Shown in pieces: positions 6,907 through 15,492 of a stretch of 55,985 bases of DNA (its first letter is position 1; each line of letters begins with the position of its first letter). This stretch comes from Fodinibius halophilus (GTDB taxonomy: Bacteria > Bacteroidota > Rhodothermia > Balneolales > Balneolaceae): the NCBI RefSeq assembly GCF_011059105.1, contig NZ_JAALLS010000025.1, positions 10,192 through 66,176 on the forward strand. Direction: 5' to 3'. Under the pieces are notes generated by a model that saw only the letters and a list, made by a program, of their open reading frames with translations, had not been told where the DNA came from and did not search any database. The translations under genes and the position numbers were made by a program.

Positions 6907-9402
6907 TTGAGTAAACAAAAGCAGAAGTCCGATCCAAAAAACGATTTCATCTCACGGCTCTCCGAAAAAAAACAACATTGGATAGCCTTATCAATCCTGT
7001 TTTTGTTACCCCTGATTCTGTATTCTGCCATCTTTTTTGGCGGCGAACGGTTTTTAGGCAACGATGTATTACAATGGCGCGCCGGGGCCGAATCTGTTGT
7101 TGAACATATTGATGAGCATGACGAACATCCCCTCTGGTCAACAAACATGTTTTCGGGGATGCCCTCTTATGTGATACATACGCCCGAGAGTCCCTATAAC
7201 ATCGATAGCCTGATTAAAGATTTAGGAGAAAAAACCCATCCGATCCCCTTTTTGTGGATTCTACTGGGTGGTTCATACTTATTTTTTGTAATCCAGGGGT
7301 TACGACCATTCTCTTCGGCCCTGGGAGCTATTCTCATTGGCTTTACTACCTACCTCCCTATTATTATCGAAGCAGGCCATGTTAGCAAAGTTGTGGCCTT
7401 TTCGTTTATCCCCTGGATGTTTGTGGGGTACTATATGGTTTCGCGATCCTCAAAAAAACTTCTCGCCTTTTTTGTTTTTGCTTTGGCAATGACATTACAA
7501 CTGCGAGCAAGACATCCCCAGGTTACCTATTACTTTTTATACCTTTTGGGCTTTTGGTGGATCTACGACAGCTGGTTAGCCTATCAAAAAGACAAGATCG
7601 TGGATTGGCTACAGCGCACCGGTATCGCTTTTGGTGCAGGCATATTAGCCATTATCTGTAGTATTGACCTGTACTGGCGTTTTTATGAATATGCACAATA
7701 TAGTACCAGAGGAGGCTCTACGCTGGATACAGCTCAAGGGGGCGGCCTTTCCCTGGAGTATGCTTTTAGCTGGTCTCAGGGAGTGGGTGAACTACTTACC
7801 CTAATAATACCGGGACTCTACGGAGGCTCATCCGGGGAAGCCTATTGGGGCCCCAAATCTTTTACCAGTGGTCCCCATTACTTTGGAGCAATCGCATTTG
7901 TGTTAGCCCTTATTGGATTGATCCATTACCGCAAAAAAATAAAATACCTGTTTTTTGGTGTCGGATCTCTAACGATGCTCTTCTCACTGGGCTACCATTT
8001 TCCCCTGCTTAATGAGTTCATGTTTAACTACATGCCGTATTTCAATAAATTTCGGACCCCGGAAATGTGGCTCATCGTTACGGTTTTCTGCTATTCGGTG
8101 TTGGCGGTATTCGGTATCGAGGCGTTGATAAACTTAGCTAAGGATGCTAAGAAATCAACTAAGGATTTATTCCTGCCTTTGGGTATAGCTATTGGTATAG
8201 GTGCTATATTTGCTTTGGGTAGCAATGCGTTACTTTCATTTGAAAAACCGGGAGAATTCAATCAATATGCCCAGCAATTAGCCCGCCAGAACAATGTTTC
8301 TCCCGATAACCAGCGGGTTCAGCAGGGCGTCAACAATTATATTAATACCAAACTAAAGCCGAAGCGAAAAGAGATTGCCAGCAGCGATGCCACCCGGTAC
8401 CTAATTTTGGTACTCCTGGCAGGTGGACTCATTGTCGGATTTATACAGCGAAAAATTAGCAAAGGATATCTTCTGCTCGGTCTTTTGTTGCTTACGGCCT
8501 ATGACATACTCCGTGTCGATTCGCGATATGTGAACGAAAAACGAATGGTTTCAGACACATTTGATGCTGAACAGATGATCCAACGGAGGCAACAGCCGGT
8601 GGACGCCTTTATCATGGAAAATATTGAAAGCGACCAAGGTTATCCCTATCGCGTTTTCCCATTGATGAGAAACCCGTTTAATAATGCGATACCTGCCTAC
8701 TTTTATCCTACCATTGGCGGATATACCGGGGCGAAACTGGCTCACTACCAAGATCTGGTTGATAATCTGTTGATGAAAGGGCCATCCGGCGTTAACCACG
8801 CTATTCTTGATATGCTGAATGTTAAATATGTTACTGCACAGCAGGCCCTGCCTTTTAGTGGTTATACCGAAGTCTTTAACAAAAATAATCAACGGGTTTA
8901 TCGGAATAATGATGTACTGCCCAAGGCCTTTTTTGTGGATTCTGTTAAAACGGTACCATCTCCACAGGCGGCTGTAGACCTGATGCAACCGACTGCTAAC
9001 TTCAATCCCGAAACAACAGCTATTGTAGAAAAGGGAACCCCGGTTTCTGCAACGTCTGATACAACGTCAAGCGTTACGATAACGTCTTACAAAGCAAATA
9101 AGATCGAGCTAAGCACTAACACAAACCAAAAAGACTATTTGGTGCTAAGTGAAATCTATTATCCTGCAGGCTGGACCGCTACTATTGACGGGAAACCTGC
9201 TAAAATCCATAAAACGAACTTTGTTCTTCGCGGTTTGGAAGTCCCGGCCGGGGACCACACTATTACTATGACATTTGAACCGGCCTCGAACGTTTGGGGG
9301 AGCCGTTTTGCATGGGGCGGGCATATCATATTGTGGCTGTCGGGAATTGGAATATTGATAAGATATACCGGCTGGGGAAAGGAGGATTCAAACAGTAAGT
9401 AG
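6907..9402 (+). CDS. large polytopic membrane protein, YfhO-like
   Basis: An 831-residue integral membrane protein with a TM helix at about residues 18-40, many more across residues 115-450, a further group near 490-530, and one near the C-terminus (about 800-820). Between the last two lies a hydrophilic extracytoplasmic region ending in a beta-rich segment with LSEIYYPAGWTATIDGKPA, a hallmark of the YfhO family. YfhO proteins resemble GT-C glycosyltransferases and act in glycosylation of surface polymers in Firmicutes; the substrate here is unknown. The start must be TTG: an in-frame stop lies 12 nt upstream and no ATG precedes SKQKQKSD. It borders the polysaccharide cluster. Confidence 0.82.
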   Translation: MSKQKQKSDPKNDFISRLSEKKQHWIALSILFLLPLILYSAIFFGGERFLGNDVLQWRAGAESVVEHIDEHDEHPLWSTNMFSGMPSYVIHTPESPYNIDSLIKDLGEKTHPIPFLWILLGGSYLFFVIQGLRPFSSALGAILIGFTTYLPIIIEAGHVSKVVAFSFIPWMFVGYYMVSRSSKKLLAFFVFALAMTLQLRARHPQVTYYFLYLLGFWWIYDSWLAYQKDKIVDWLQRTGIAFGAGILAIICSIDLYWRFYEYAQYSTRGGSTLDTAQGGGLSLEYAFSWSQGVGELLTLIIPGLYGGSSGEAYWGPKSFTSGPHYFGAIAFVLALIGLIHYRKKIKYLFFGVGSLTMLFSLGYHFPLLNEFMFNYMPYFNKFRTPEMWLIVTVFCYSVLAVFGIEALINLAKDAKKSTKDLFLPLGIAIGIGAIFALGSNALLSFEKPGEFNQYAQQLARQNNVSPDNQRVQQGVNNYINTKLKPKRKEIASSDATRYLILVLLAGGLIVGFIQRKISKGYLLLGLLLLTAYDILRVDSRYVNEKRMVSDTFDAEQMIQRRQQPVDAFIMENIESDQGYPYRVFPLMRNPFNNAIPAYFYPTIGGYTGAKLAHYQDLVDNLLMKGPSGVNHAILDMLNVKYVTAQQALPFSGYTEVFNKNNQRVYRNNDVLPKAFFVDSVKTVPSPQAAVDLMQPTANFNPETTAIVEKGTPVSATSDTTSSVTITSYKANKIELSTNTNQKDYLVLSEIYYPAGWTATIDGKPAKIHKTNFVLRGLEVPAGDHTITMTFEPASNVWGSRFAWGGHIILWLSGIGILIRYTGWGKEDSNSK

Positions 9403-9403
9403 T

Positions 9404-10264
9404 CTATACTTTTATCCCTCGTAATTCTTCATCAATTTTTTTTACTACTCCTTTACTGTTGTTATTAAACTTCCGGGCAAAGAGGGGATAAAAATCGCCA
9501 TATGTTCCCTCTATCTTTGATACCCTTTTCAACCTATTCACGTGCTCCTCAGCTATCAATTCTGGCCCTGTTCCGTCTCCCCAATCCATATAGGTAACAC
9601 ACGGCTTTGTATGCTTTAAAAAATAAGAATTGCCAATAATAGTATGGAAAAAAGCTTCGTCAGGAATCTTGGTATATCTAAAAAAGTCGATATAGTCGGG
9701 TTCATTACTAAGTTGTTGTAAGATATAACCAACACATTGATGAGACAGCACAAACCATTGAGAACCAACATAAATTTTAAAAGGGATATCGCGCTTAATA
9801 CCGAATAGTTTAGCAAGCCCGGTAATAACTTTTTCGGATAATGTCATCAGCTTGCGCCACTTAAAATCAAAATGGTAATATTCAAAGCGTTCCATTTTTT
9901 TATGGGGCAACGGGGCCGCTTTAATATTAATCCGCTCGTACCCTTTAGCCAGCTCCTTTGTAATTCTTTCGTTAGAACGTACGGGGTAATCGGCCCCACT
10001 TATTAAACAGTAATAGCCTTCTCCACTAGTGCGGTAAGCCAGTTGCAACAGCTTAATAGTCGCTACCACCATACCAAAGCCACCCCAGGTAATATCAATT
10101 CTATCTTCTACAACATGAACATTGGCTTTATTGTTATGGTAGTTCTGTGTTGCTGTTTTATCAATATGAATAAAAAAGTTTACCCCTTGTTGATCCAGAG
10201 CAGAGATAAGCCGGTCCAGGTGCTCAAAATTTGTATGGGCAAGAATTAAATAATTTATCTTCAT
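9404..10264 (-). CDS. GT14-type beta-1,6-N-acetylglucosaminyltransferase
   Basis: Glycosyltransferase of the core-2/I-branching family (GT14), inferred to transfer a GlcNAc or related sugar in surface glycan assembly. Motifs in order: NYLILAHTNF at the N-terminus, FFIHIDKTA, ITWGGFGMV, CLISGADYPVRS, SQWFVLS, PDEAFFHT and the C-terminal MDWGDGTGP. Length 286 aa is usual for bacterial members. It converges with the YfhO-like gene with almost no gap (stop codons 1 nt apart). Donor and acceptor cannot be told from sequence. Confidence 0.85.
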   Translation of the reverse strand: MKINYLILAHTNFEHLDRLISALDQQGVNFFIHIDKTATQNYHNNKANVHVVEDRIDITWGGFGMVVATIKLLQLAYRTSGEGYYCLISGADYPVRSNERITKELAKGYERINIKAAPLPHKKMERFEYYHFDFKWRKLMTLSEKVITGLAKLFGIKRDIPFKIYVGSQWFVLSHQCVGYILQQLSNEPDYIDFFRYTKIPDEAFFHTIIGNSYFLKHTKPCVTYMDWGDGTGPELIAEEHVNRLKRVSKIEGTYGDFYPLFARKFNNNSKGVVKKIDEELRGIKV

Positions 10265-10319
10265 TGTATAATTATTTTATTCAGATAATACGAAAATCAA
10301 TTAAGCCAACTATTAAAAC

Positions 10320-11171
10320 TTAATGCCACCATTTTCCTGAAATAATTTTTTTAAACTCATCCCAATAACGAAAACCAGGCACCCAGAAAATAAATTCAGT
10401 CAAACTTAACGGCTTTTGCTGGGCCCTTCGGATATTAAACAATTGATATTTTCGCTGTGCTCTGCTCAAACGCTTCTTATGTTTGTTATAAAACTGTAGA
10501 TATCCCTTACCAGCCGAACGCGATGTAATTCGCCCCTCTTCTCGATCCATAAATATCGTTTGCAACGGCTGCTGTACATTGCGGATCGGGCCATAGGCAT
10601 CGCAGAGTCTAATCCAGAGATCGTAATCTTGTGCCGCTTCCAGTTCGGGGTCAAATCCTCCTACTTTCAACAAACGGTCGCGTTTTACTAACACCTGGTT
10701 GCCTACTTGGTTGGTGTATAACAAGGTTTCAAGGTCTACTACTTTTTGTTTTTTCCAAACCGCTTTACCCCGGGGAAACACCATATCTATATCCGAACAT
10801 ACACAGGCATAGTCATCGGTATATGCGTTCATTAACATGTTAATGCGTTGTTTGTGCCAGGTATCATCATCATCAAGGCCGGCGATAAAAGTACCTCGGG
10901 CATGCTGAATGCCCCTGTTCCGAGCCCGGCAAGCACCTACCGACTTTTCTAACCGCATGTATGTAATATCATATCGCTGTTTATACTCTTGCATAATGGT
11001 CGGTGTATTATCGGTTGAACCGTCATCAACGACCACTACCTCTAAATTATCATACGTTTGCTCTAATACTGAGTCTAATGCACGAGGAAGTAAGTTTTCT
11101 CTGTTATGTGTTGTAAGAATAGCCGATACGAGTGGCTTCTGCTCAGCTGAGGTATTCATAGAGGGAATCAC
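10320..11171 (-). CDS. family 2 glycosyltransferase
   Basis: GT-A fold transferase. The N-terminal VSAILTTHNRENLLPRALDS and VVVDDGSTDNT build the nucleotide-sugar site, and GLDDDDTW is the DxD metal-binding motif at about 97-104. QAAQDYDLWIRL-like residues later in the protein (EAAQDYDLWIRL) form the usual acceptor-side segment. No membrane helix, so it likely works at the inner face of the cytoplasmic membrane on a lipid-linked glycan. Transcribed with the GT14 gene downstream (55-nt gap) and divergent from the next GT2 gene. Sugar specificity unknown. Confidence 0.88.
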   Translation of the reverse strand: MIPSMNTSAEQKPLVSAILTTHNRENLLPRALDSVLEQTYDNLEVVVVDDGSTDNTPTIMQEYKQRYDITYMRLEKSVGACRARNRGIQHARGTFIAGLDDDDTWHKQRINMLMNAYTDDYACVCSDIDMVFPRGKAVWKKQKVVDLETLLYTNQVGNQVLVKRDRLLKVGGFDPELEAAQDYDLWIRLCDAYGPIRNVQQPLQTIFMDREEGRITSRSAGKGYLQFYNKHKKRLSRAQRKYQLFNIRRAQQKPLSLTEFIFWVPGFRYWDEFKKIISGKWWH

Positions 11172-11239
11172 AAATTCGTATTTTTAAAATAATAACATAT
11201 TTTCAGCTGTTTATTAACGTCGGCATTAGCTTTATTTGT

Positions 11240-12166
11240 ATGATCAAACAACTCACTGTTACATTCATAATATGCTCCTATAATCGGGCTGCCTACCTGG
11301 ATGACACCCTCGGATCTTTAATAGAACATCAGCCAACTGATAGTTCAGCATATGAATTTTTAGTTGTTGATAATAACTCAACTGATAACACGGCCGAAGT
11401 AGTAAAGAAACACCAAAAAATTGCCAATAAAGATGATAAATACATCCGATACATCAAAGAAACAAAACAAGGATTGTCATTTGCCCGCAACAGGGGCATC
11501 ACGGAGGCCACAGCTACACATGTGGTTTTTTTAGATGATGATATTCAAGCGACCCCCTCCCTGATACCGGCATGGATATCTTTTTTTGAAACCAATCCAA
11601 ATGCTGTAGCCGGCGGCGGAAAAATACATGTGCAGTTTGATGATCCCCGTCCCTCATGGATGTCGCATTTTTTATTACCTCTACTTGGTCATCATGATCT
11701 TGGGGACCGCACAAAGATCTATCCCAAGACAAAATACCCTTTTGGGGGAAACATGGGCTTTAAAAAATCAGTATTCGAGCAGGTTGGCATCTTTGATATC
11801 GAACTGGGACGAAAAGGAGAATCACTAAATGCCGGAGAAGAAAAGGAATTATTTCGGCGCATTCGTTCGAAGTATAAAAATATCTATTATGTGCCAGATG
11901 CATTTTTATATCATCGTGTAGGATCGAGCCGCCTAACCAAAGAATATATAGAACAGCAAGCACTGGGTCTCGGACAAAGTATGTGGCTGCGACTCAGAGA
12001 GGCTACAACAAATCAAAAGTTAAAAAATTGGATTACTGAAGCGGCAAAATTACTTGGTTCTTTTCCACTGGCAATTGGATATATAATAATTCTGCAACCC
12101 TCTAAAGCCGCCATGTTGTTTCAGTTCCGCTGGTGGATATGGAAGGGATACAACCAATCCTCATAA
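11240..12166 (+). CDS. family 2 glycosyltransferase
   Basis: A second GT2 enzyme (308 aa), with VTFIICSYNRAAYL and VVDNNSTDNT in the nucleotide-binding half and FLDDDIQAT as the DxD motif. The middle contains GGNMGFKKSVFEQVG and AGEEKELFRRI, typical of membrane-associated GT2 proteins of polysaccharide loci, and the C-terminus is hydrophobic (LLGSFPLAIGYIIIL). It is only distantly like the divergent GT2 neighbour, so this is not a recent duplication. Its stop codon directly abuts the stop of the convergent GT4 gene. Specificity unknown. Confidence 0.87.
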   Translation: MIKQLTVTFIICSYNRAAYLDDTLGSLIEHQPTDSSAYEFLVVDNNSTDNTAEVVKKHQKIANKDDKYIRYIKETKQGLSFARNRGITEATATHVVFLDDDIQATPSLIPAWISFFETNPNAVAGGGKIHVQFDDPRPSWMSHFLLPLLGHHDLGDRTKIYPKTKYPFGGNMGFKKSVFEQVGIFDIELGRKGESLNAGEEKELFRRIRSKYKNIYYVPDAFLYHRVGSSRLTKEYIEQQALGLGQSMWLRLREATTNQKLKNWITEAAKLLGSFPLAIGYIIILQPSKAAMLFQFRWWIWKGYNQSS

Positions 12167-13318
12167 TCAAGAGTCTAGACACTCTTCATAGATTTGAGCA
12201 AGTTTCTGACCCTGCATCTCTGCATTGAACTGTGACTTCATACGTAGGGCAGCCGCTTGCCCCATTTGTTTTCGCAATGCAGTCTGCTCATAGAGAGTGT
12301 ACAGATGTGTTGCCAATGTCTTCACATCTTTTTCTTCAGCTATTAAACCCGTTTTCTGATCCTCTACCACTTCAGGGATGTCTCCATGCCTGCTTCCAAT
12401 AACCGGAAGTCCTGTTGCTGAAGCTTCAATAGTGGTAACCGGAGCCCCACCTTCGTTATCACCGTCTTCTGCTTCTACACTCGGTGCCAAAAACAAATTA
12501 TGCTTGTAATATTCTTCCCGTAATTCTTCTAACGGCACCATACCCACCAAATTAACGACCTCCTCCAGCCCATTACTTCTTATATACTGTATAATATCTT
12601 CTTTTACTCTTTCAGAAGCAGCAGTACCACTGCTATCTCCGATAAGTGTTAATGTACCTTCACCGCCTTTTTTTCGAAATTTATGAAAAGCTTTTAGCCC
12701 ATGAATAAATCCTTTTTTCTCTACAAAACGCCCAGCCATAAGTATTTTCAACTCCTTATCCTCTGAATAGCTTGAACGAACTTCATAGTGATCTAACTCA
12801 ACTCCCAAATGATGAACAACAATTTTAGCTGAGGGACAACCCAGACGTTCTAGTTTTTTTTTCATTGCCGGTCCCTCTACCAAAAAGCGTTCTCCCTTGT
12901 CAAATAATCGCTGGTACTTCTTTTTCCATTTTGATTTTTTTTCTGGTAATTGGGTAGCATCATACCCATAAAAGGTTGTTACAAGCGGAATATTCAACTG
13001 ACTTGCTAATTCTGAGCATAAATATCCCATCGGGCCAAAATGAGCATGAATGAGATCAATATTTTTCTTTTTCATTTGGATAAAAAAACTTGGATAGTAT
13101 CCTATCATCCACATGACCAAGCTATCTGCTTCCAAGATACCTCTGGGCAGCTTATCTTTTCGTGAAAAAACGGGGGGAGTCCATCCTACTGAATCCAAAT
13201 TGTTGGATTCATTGGTCAGCACTAATGGGTTAACACCTCTACAGTGCTTTATTTGGGTGTGGATCCAATTCTCACTGAGTCGGAAATAAATCAGAGAAGT
13301 ATGTGCAACATTTATCAT
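12167..13318 (-). CDS. family 4 glycosyltransferase (WcaL-like)
   Basis: GT-B fold retaining glycosyltransferase, 383 aa. The N-terminal domain contains IHAHFGPMGYLCSELA and VTTFYGYDA; the C-terminal GT4 domain contains LMAGRFVEKKG, then GAPVTTIEASATGLPVIGS and the acidic EDGDNEGG just before it, which carries the nucleotide-sugar Glu. The arrangement resembles colanic-acid transferases of the WcaL/AmsK kind. Transcribed after the sulfotransferase and aminotransferase genes with gaps of 4-6 nt, so the three form one operon. Confidence 0.87.
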   Translation of the reverse strand: MINVAHTSLIYFRLSENWIHTQIKHCRGVNPLVLTNESNNLDSVGWTPPVFSRKDKLPRGILEADSLVMWMIGYYPSFFIQMKKKNIDLIHAHFGPMGYLCSELASQLNIPLVTTFYGYDATQLPEKKSKWKKKYQRLFDKGERFLVEGPAMKKKLERLGCPSAKIVVHHLGVELDHYEVRSSYSEDKELKILMAGRFVEKKGFIHGLKAFHKFRKKGGEGTLTLIGDSSGTAASERVKEDIIQYIRSNGLEEVVNLVGMVPLEELREEYYKHNLFLAPSVEAEDGDNEGGAPVTTIEASATGLPVIGSRHGDIPEVVEDQKTGLIAEEKDVKTLATHLYTLYEQTALRKQMGQAAALRMKSQFNAEMQGQKLAQIYEECLDS

Positions 13319-13324
13319 TTATAA

Positions 13325-14236
13325 TCACAATTTTATTATCTCTTTATGCAGCACCGGATGCCAGTCAGTAGTATCAATCTGTTCAGCTATTTTGGGATAT
13401 AGCTTATTTTGAGCCTGGCTGTTTTGTTCTAATATTTTATTATGGCTTCGCTTGGTATTGTGTTTCCCCGCTCCGCTAACATTAGATCGAGAAATATAGT
13501 TATATACAGAAGGTTCTGGTGATAACTCAAGAAAACTCAGTAAATCATCAATTGTTTCTTCACCTGATTGTATGAGATCTTTCTGTCGTAATACAAAATA
13601 GGATATTTTTTCTTCATCCAGATCTTTTAACAAATGGTTATAACTGTTGGCCCAATAGTCAAAAATAGTTTGCTCATTTATGTCATGAAAATGATTTTGC
13701 AAGAGTTCAGCGAGTTCTGAAAGGTTGCCTTTACTTATCTGTCGAGCTACTGACTGCACATTCGCCGCATAGTTTCTTAGCACAACCACAACCTTAATAT
13801 TGGGATGAATATACTTCAGAATTGATGTATTAAAATTTAGTCGTACCTCTTTAATAATATCAACAGTAGATATCCGTTTAGAAGGGTATTCCCTAGTTCC
13901 TTTACGATTAAAGTTAAGTTCAAAAAAATCGCGGGCTAAAGGTAAAGCCCTCCAAAGTTTTTCAGCAATTAGAAAATCCAACTGCCAAGCCAGATCTGCG
14001 TCACTTAACCTACTAAAAAAAAACTTGTTCCTTTCCCTTAGGTAAGTGAATTCCTCTTGAAAATATTGGGCTCTCCCAGGTAAATCTTCAATCTTGGTAA
14101 ATCGATTGGGCCATTGCTTAAACCTACTGGTACGTTCTGACAATGGTTCCATATATAACTCTGTTCCAGAATGCATATCTAATATATTAGACACCCACGT
14201 CGTCGCCGATCGTTCTATACCTAATATAAATACCAT
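13325..14236 (-). CDS. PAPS-dependent sulfotransferase family protein
   Basis: 303-residue protein opening with GIERSATTW (6-14), the 5'-phosphosulfate-binding loop of sulfotransferases, and with VVVLRNYAANVQSVARQ further on, matching the 3'-phosphate-binding strand and helix (Arg and Ser). This suggests sulfate transfer from PAPS to a sugar or lipid. It lies between a sugar aminotransferase and a glycosyltransferase in one tight operon, so the likely target is the surface polysaccharide. The family is broad and the acceptor is not predictable. No signal peptide; cytoplasmic. Confidence 0.8.
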   Translation of the reverse strand: MVFILGIERSATTWVSNILDMHSGTELYMEPLSERTSRFKQWPNRFTKIEDLPGRAQYFQEEFTYLRERNKFFFSRLSDADLAWQLDFLIAEKLWRALPLARDFFELNFNRKGTREYPSKRISTVDIIKEVRLNFNTSILKYIHPNIKVVVVLRNYAANVQSVARQISKGNLSELAELLQNHFHDINEQTIFDYWANSYNHLLKDLDEEKISYFVLRQKDLIQSGEETIDDLLSFLELSPEPSVYNYISRSNVSGAGKHNTKRSHNKILEQNSQAQNKLYPKIAEQIDTTDWHPVLHKEIIKL

Positions 14237-14240
14237 ATGG

Positions 14241-15368
14241 TTATACTATTCGTTCTATCGCTTTTTTTACTGCAGAAAAGTAGAATTCATTTGCTTCTAG
14301 ACCAGGATAAAGGGGCAATCGTATTAACCGATCGCTGTACTTTTGTGTCCTTTTAAGGAAATTATTTACCTCATAGTTAGATTCAAAAAAAGGAGCACTG
14401 TGCAAGGGTACATAATGGAATGTCGCCGGAATGTCCTCTTCTTTAAATGAATCAATCAATGCTTGCTGTTGCTCCTCACTATCAGCTAAAAAGTGAAAAA
14501 TATGGTAGTTAGAGTCTCGCCCCTCTGGAATAACGGGAAGTCGCAATACATCAGCATATGGACTAAACAAATCCATATACTGCTGCCAAATTTGTCGACG
14601 TTTAGACTTTATCTCTTTACGTTTTTCAAGTTGAGCTTCCAACAGCGACATCAGTATATCAGATGGTATATAGCTACTACCCTCACTAACCCAAGTATAC
14701 TTATCAACTTCTCCACGAATAAAAGCGGCCCTGTTAGTTCCTTTTTCTCGTATTATTTCAGCTTTTCTTGCGATTTCATCATTGTTTGTAATAAAAGCGC
14801 CTCCCTCACCGCATGTTATATTTTTAGTGTCGTGAAAACTATAACAACCGATATCACCAATAGTGCCAACCGGCTTCATATTATAATAAGCATCGATTCC
14901 CTGTGCAGCATCTTCTACTACATACAGATCATGTTGAGCTGCAATATCCATTATAGCATCCATATCACAACTCACCCCAGCATAATGTACCGGGACAATA
15001 GCTTTTGTACGATTATTAATTTTTCTTTCAATATCTACTGGATCAATATTCATTGTTTCTGGACGTATTTCAGCAAATATTGGTTTAGCCCCTCTAAGTA
15101 CCACAGCATTAGCTGAAGAAACAAAATTAAAGGATGGCATAATTACTTCGTCCCCCTCTTTTATACCTAGTACCATCATTGCCATTTCAAGAGCATGTGT
15201 ACAAGAGGTTGTCATAAGTACGTGATCGACACCCAACCACTCCTCCATTTCTTCTTGTACACGTTGAGTACTAGGGCCATCTCCTCTCAAATGTTTCTGT
15301 CGGAGTGCTCTAACAATAGCCTTTTCTTCCTCCTTTTCTATAAAAGGTTCATTAAAAGGAATATTCAT
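14241..15368 (-). CDS. DegT/DnrJ/EryC1-type sugar aminotransferase (WecE-like)
   Basis: PLP-dependent aminotransferase making 4-amino-4,6-dideoxy sugars from a dTDP-4-keto sugar. It closely follows the WecE/RffA pattern: IPFNEPFIEKEE at the N-terminus, GDEVIMPSFNFVSSANAVVLRGAKP, TMNIDP, PVHYAGVSCDMD, VVEDAAQGI, and SFHDTKNITCGEGGA, whose lysine should bind PLP, then IIREKGTNR and VDKYTW. I use the ATG at 15368 because the family begins with (M)-IPFN; an ATG 24 nt upstream is also open. Product is probably dTDP-4-amino-4,6-dideoxygalactose or a close relative for the local glycan. Confidence 0.88.
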   Translation of the reverse strand: MNIPFNEPFIEKEEEKAIVRALRQKHLRGDGPSTQRVQEEMEEWLGVDHVLMTTSCTHALEMAMMVLGIKEGDEVIMPSFNFVSSANAVVLRGAKPIFAEIRPETMNIDPVDIERKINNRTKAIVPVHYAGVSCDMDAIMDIAAQHDLYVVEDAAQGIDAYYNMKPVGTIGDIGCYSFHDTKNITCGEGGAFITNNDEIARKAEIIREKGTNRAAFIRGEVDKYTWVSEGSSYIPSDILMSLLEAQLEKRKEIKSKRRQIWQQYMDLFSPYADVLRLPVIPEGRDSNYHIFHFLADSEEQQQALIDSFKEEDIPATFHYVPLHSAPFFESNYEVNNFLKRTQKYSDRLIRLPLYPGLEANEFYFSAVKKAIERIV

Positions 15369-15492
15369 ATATCGTGATAAAATAAATAGCAATTAAAATG
15401 CTAATTAAAAGCAAATTCAACGCCTCATGCAATTCAATTCTTCAGAAATATTATTAACTTCCACTTCTTTTCAAATTAAATAAATTATTGTC

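Noticed and set aside
14493-15116. 207-codon open frame on the plus strand
   Set aside because: Antisense to the WecE-like aminotransferase; composition is abnormal (Ser/Ile/Tyr-rich) and no motif is seen.
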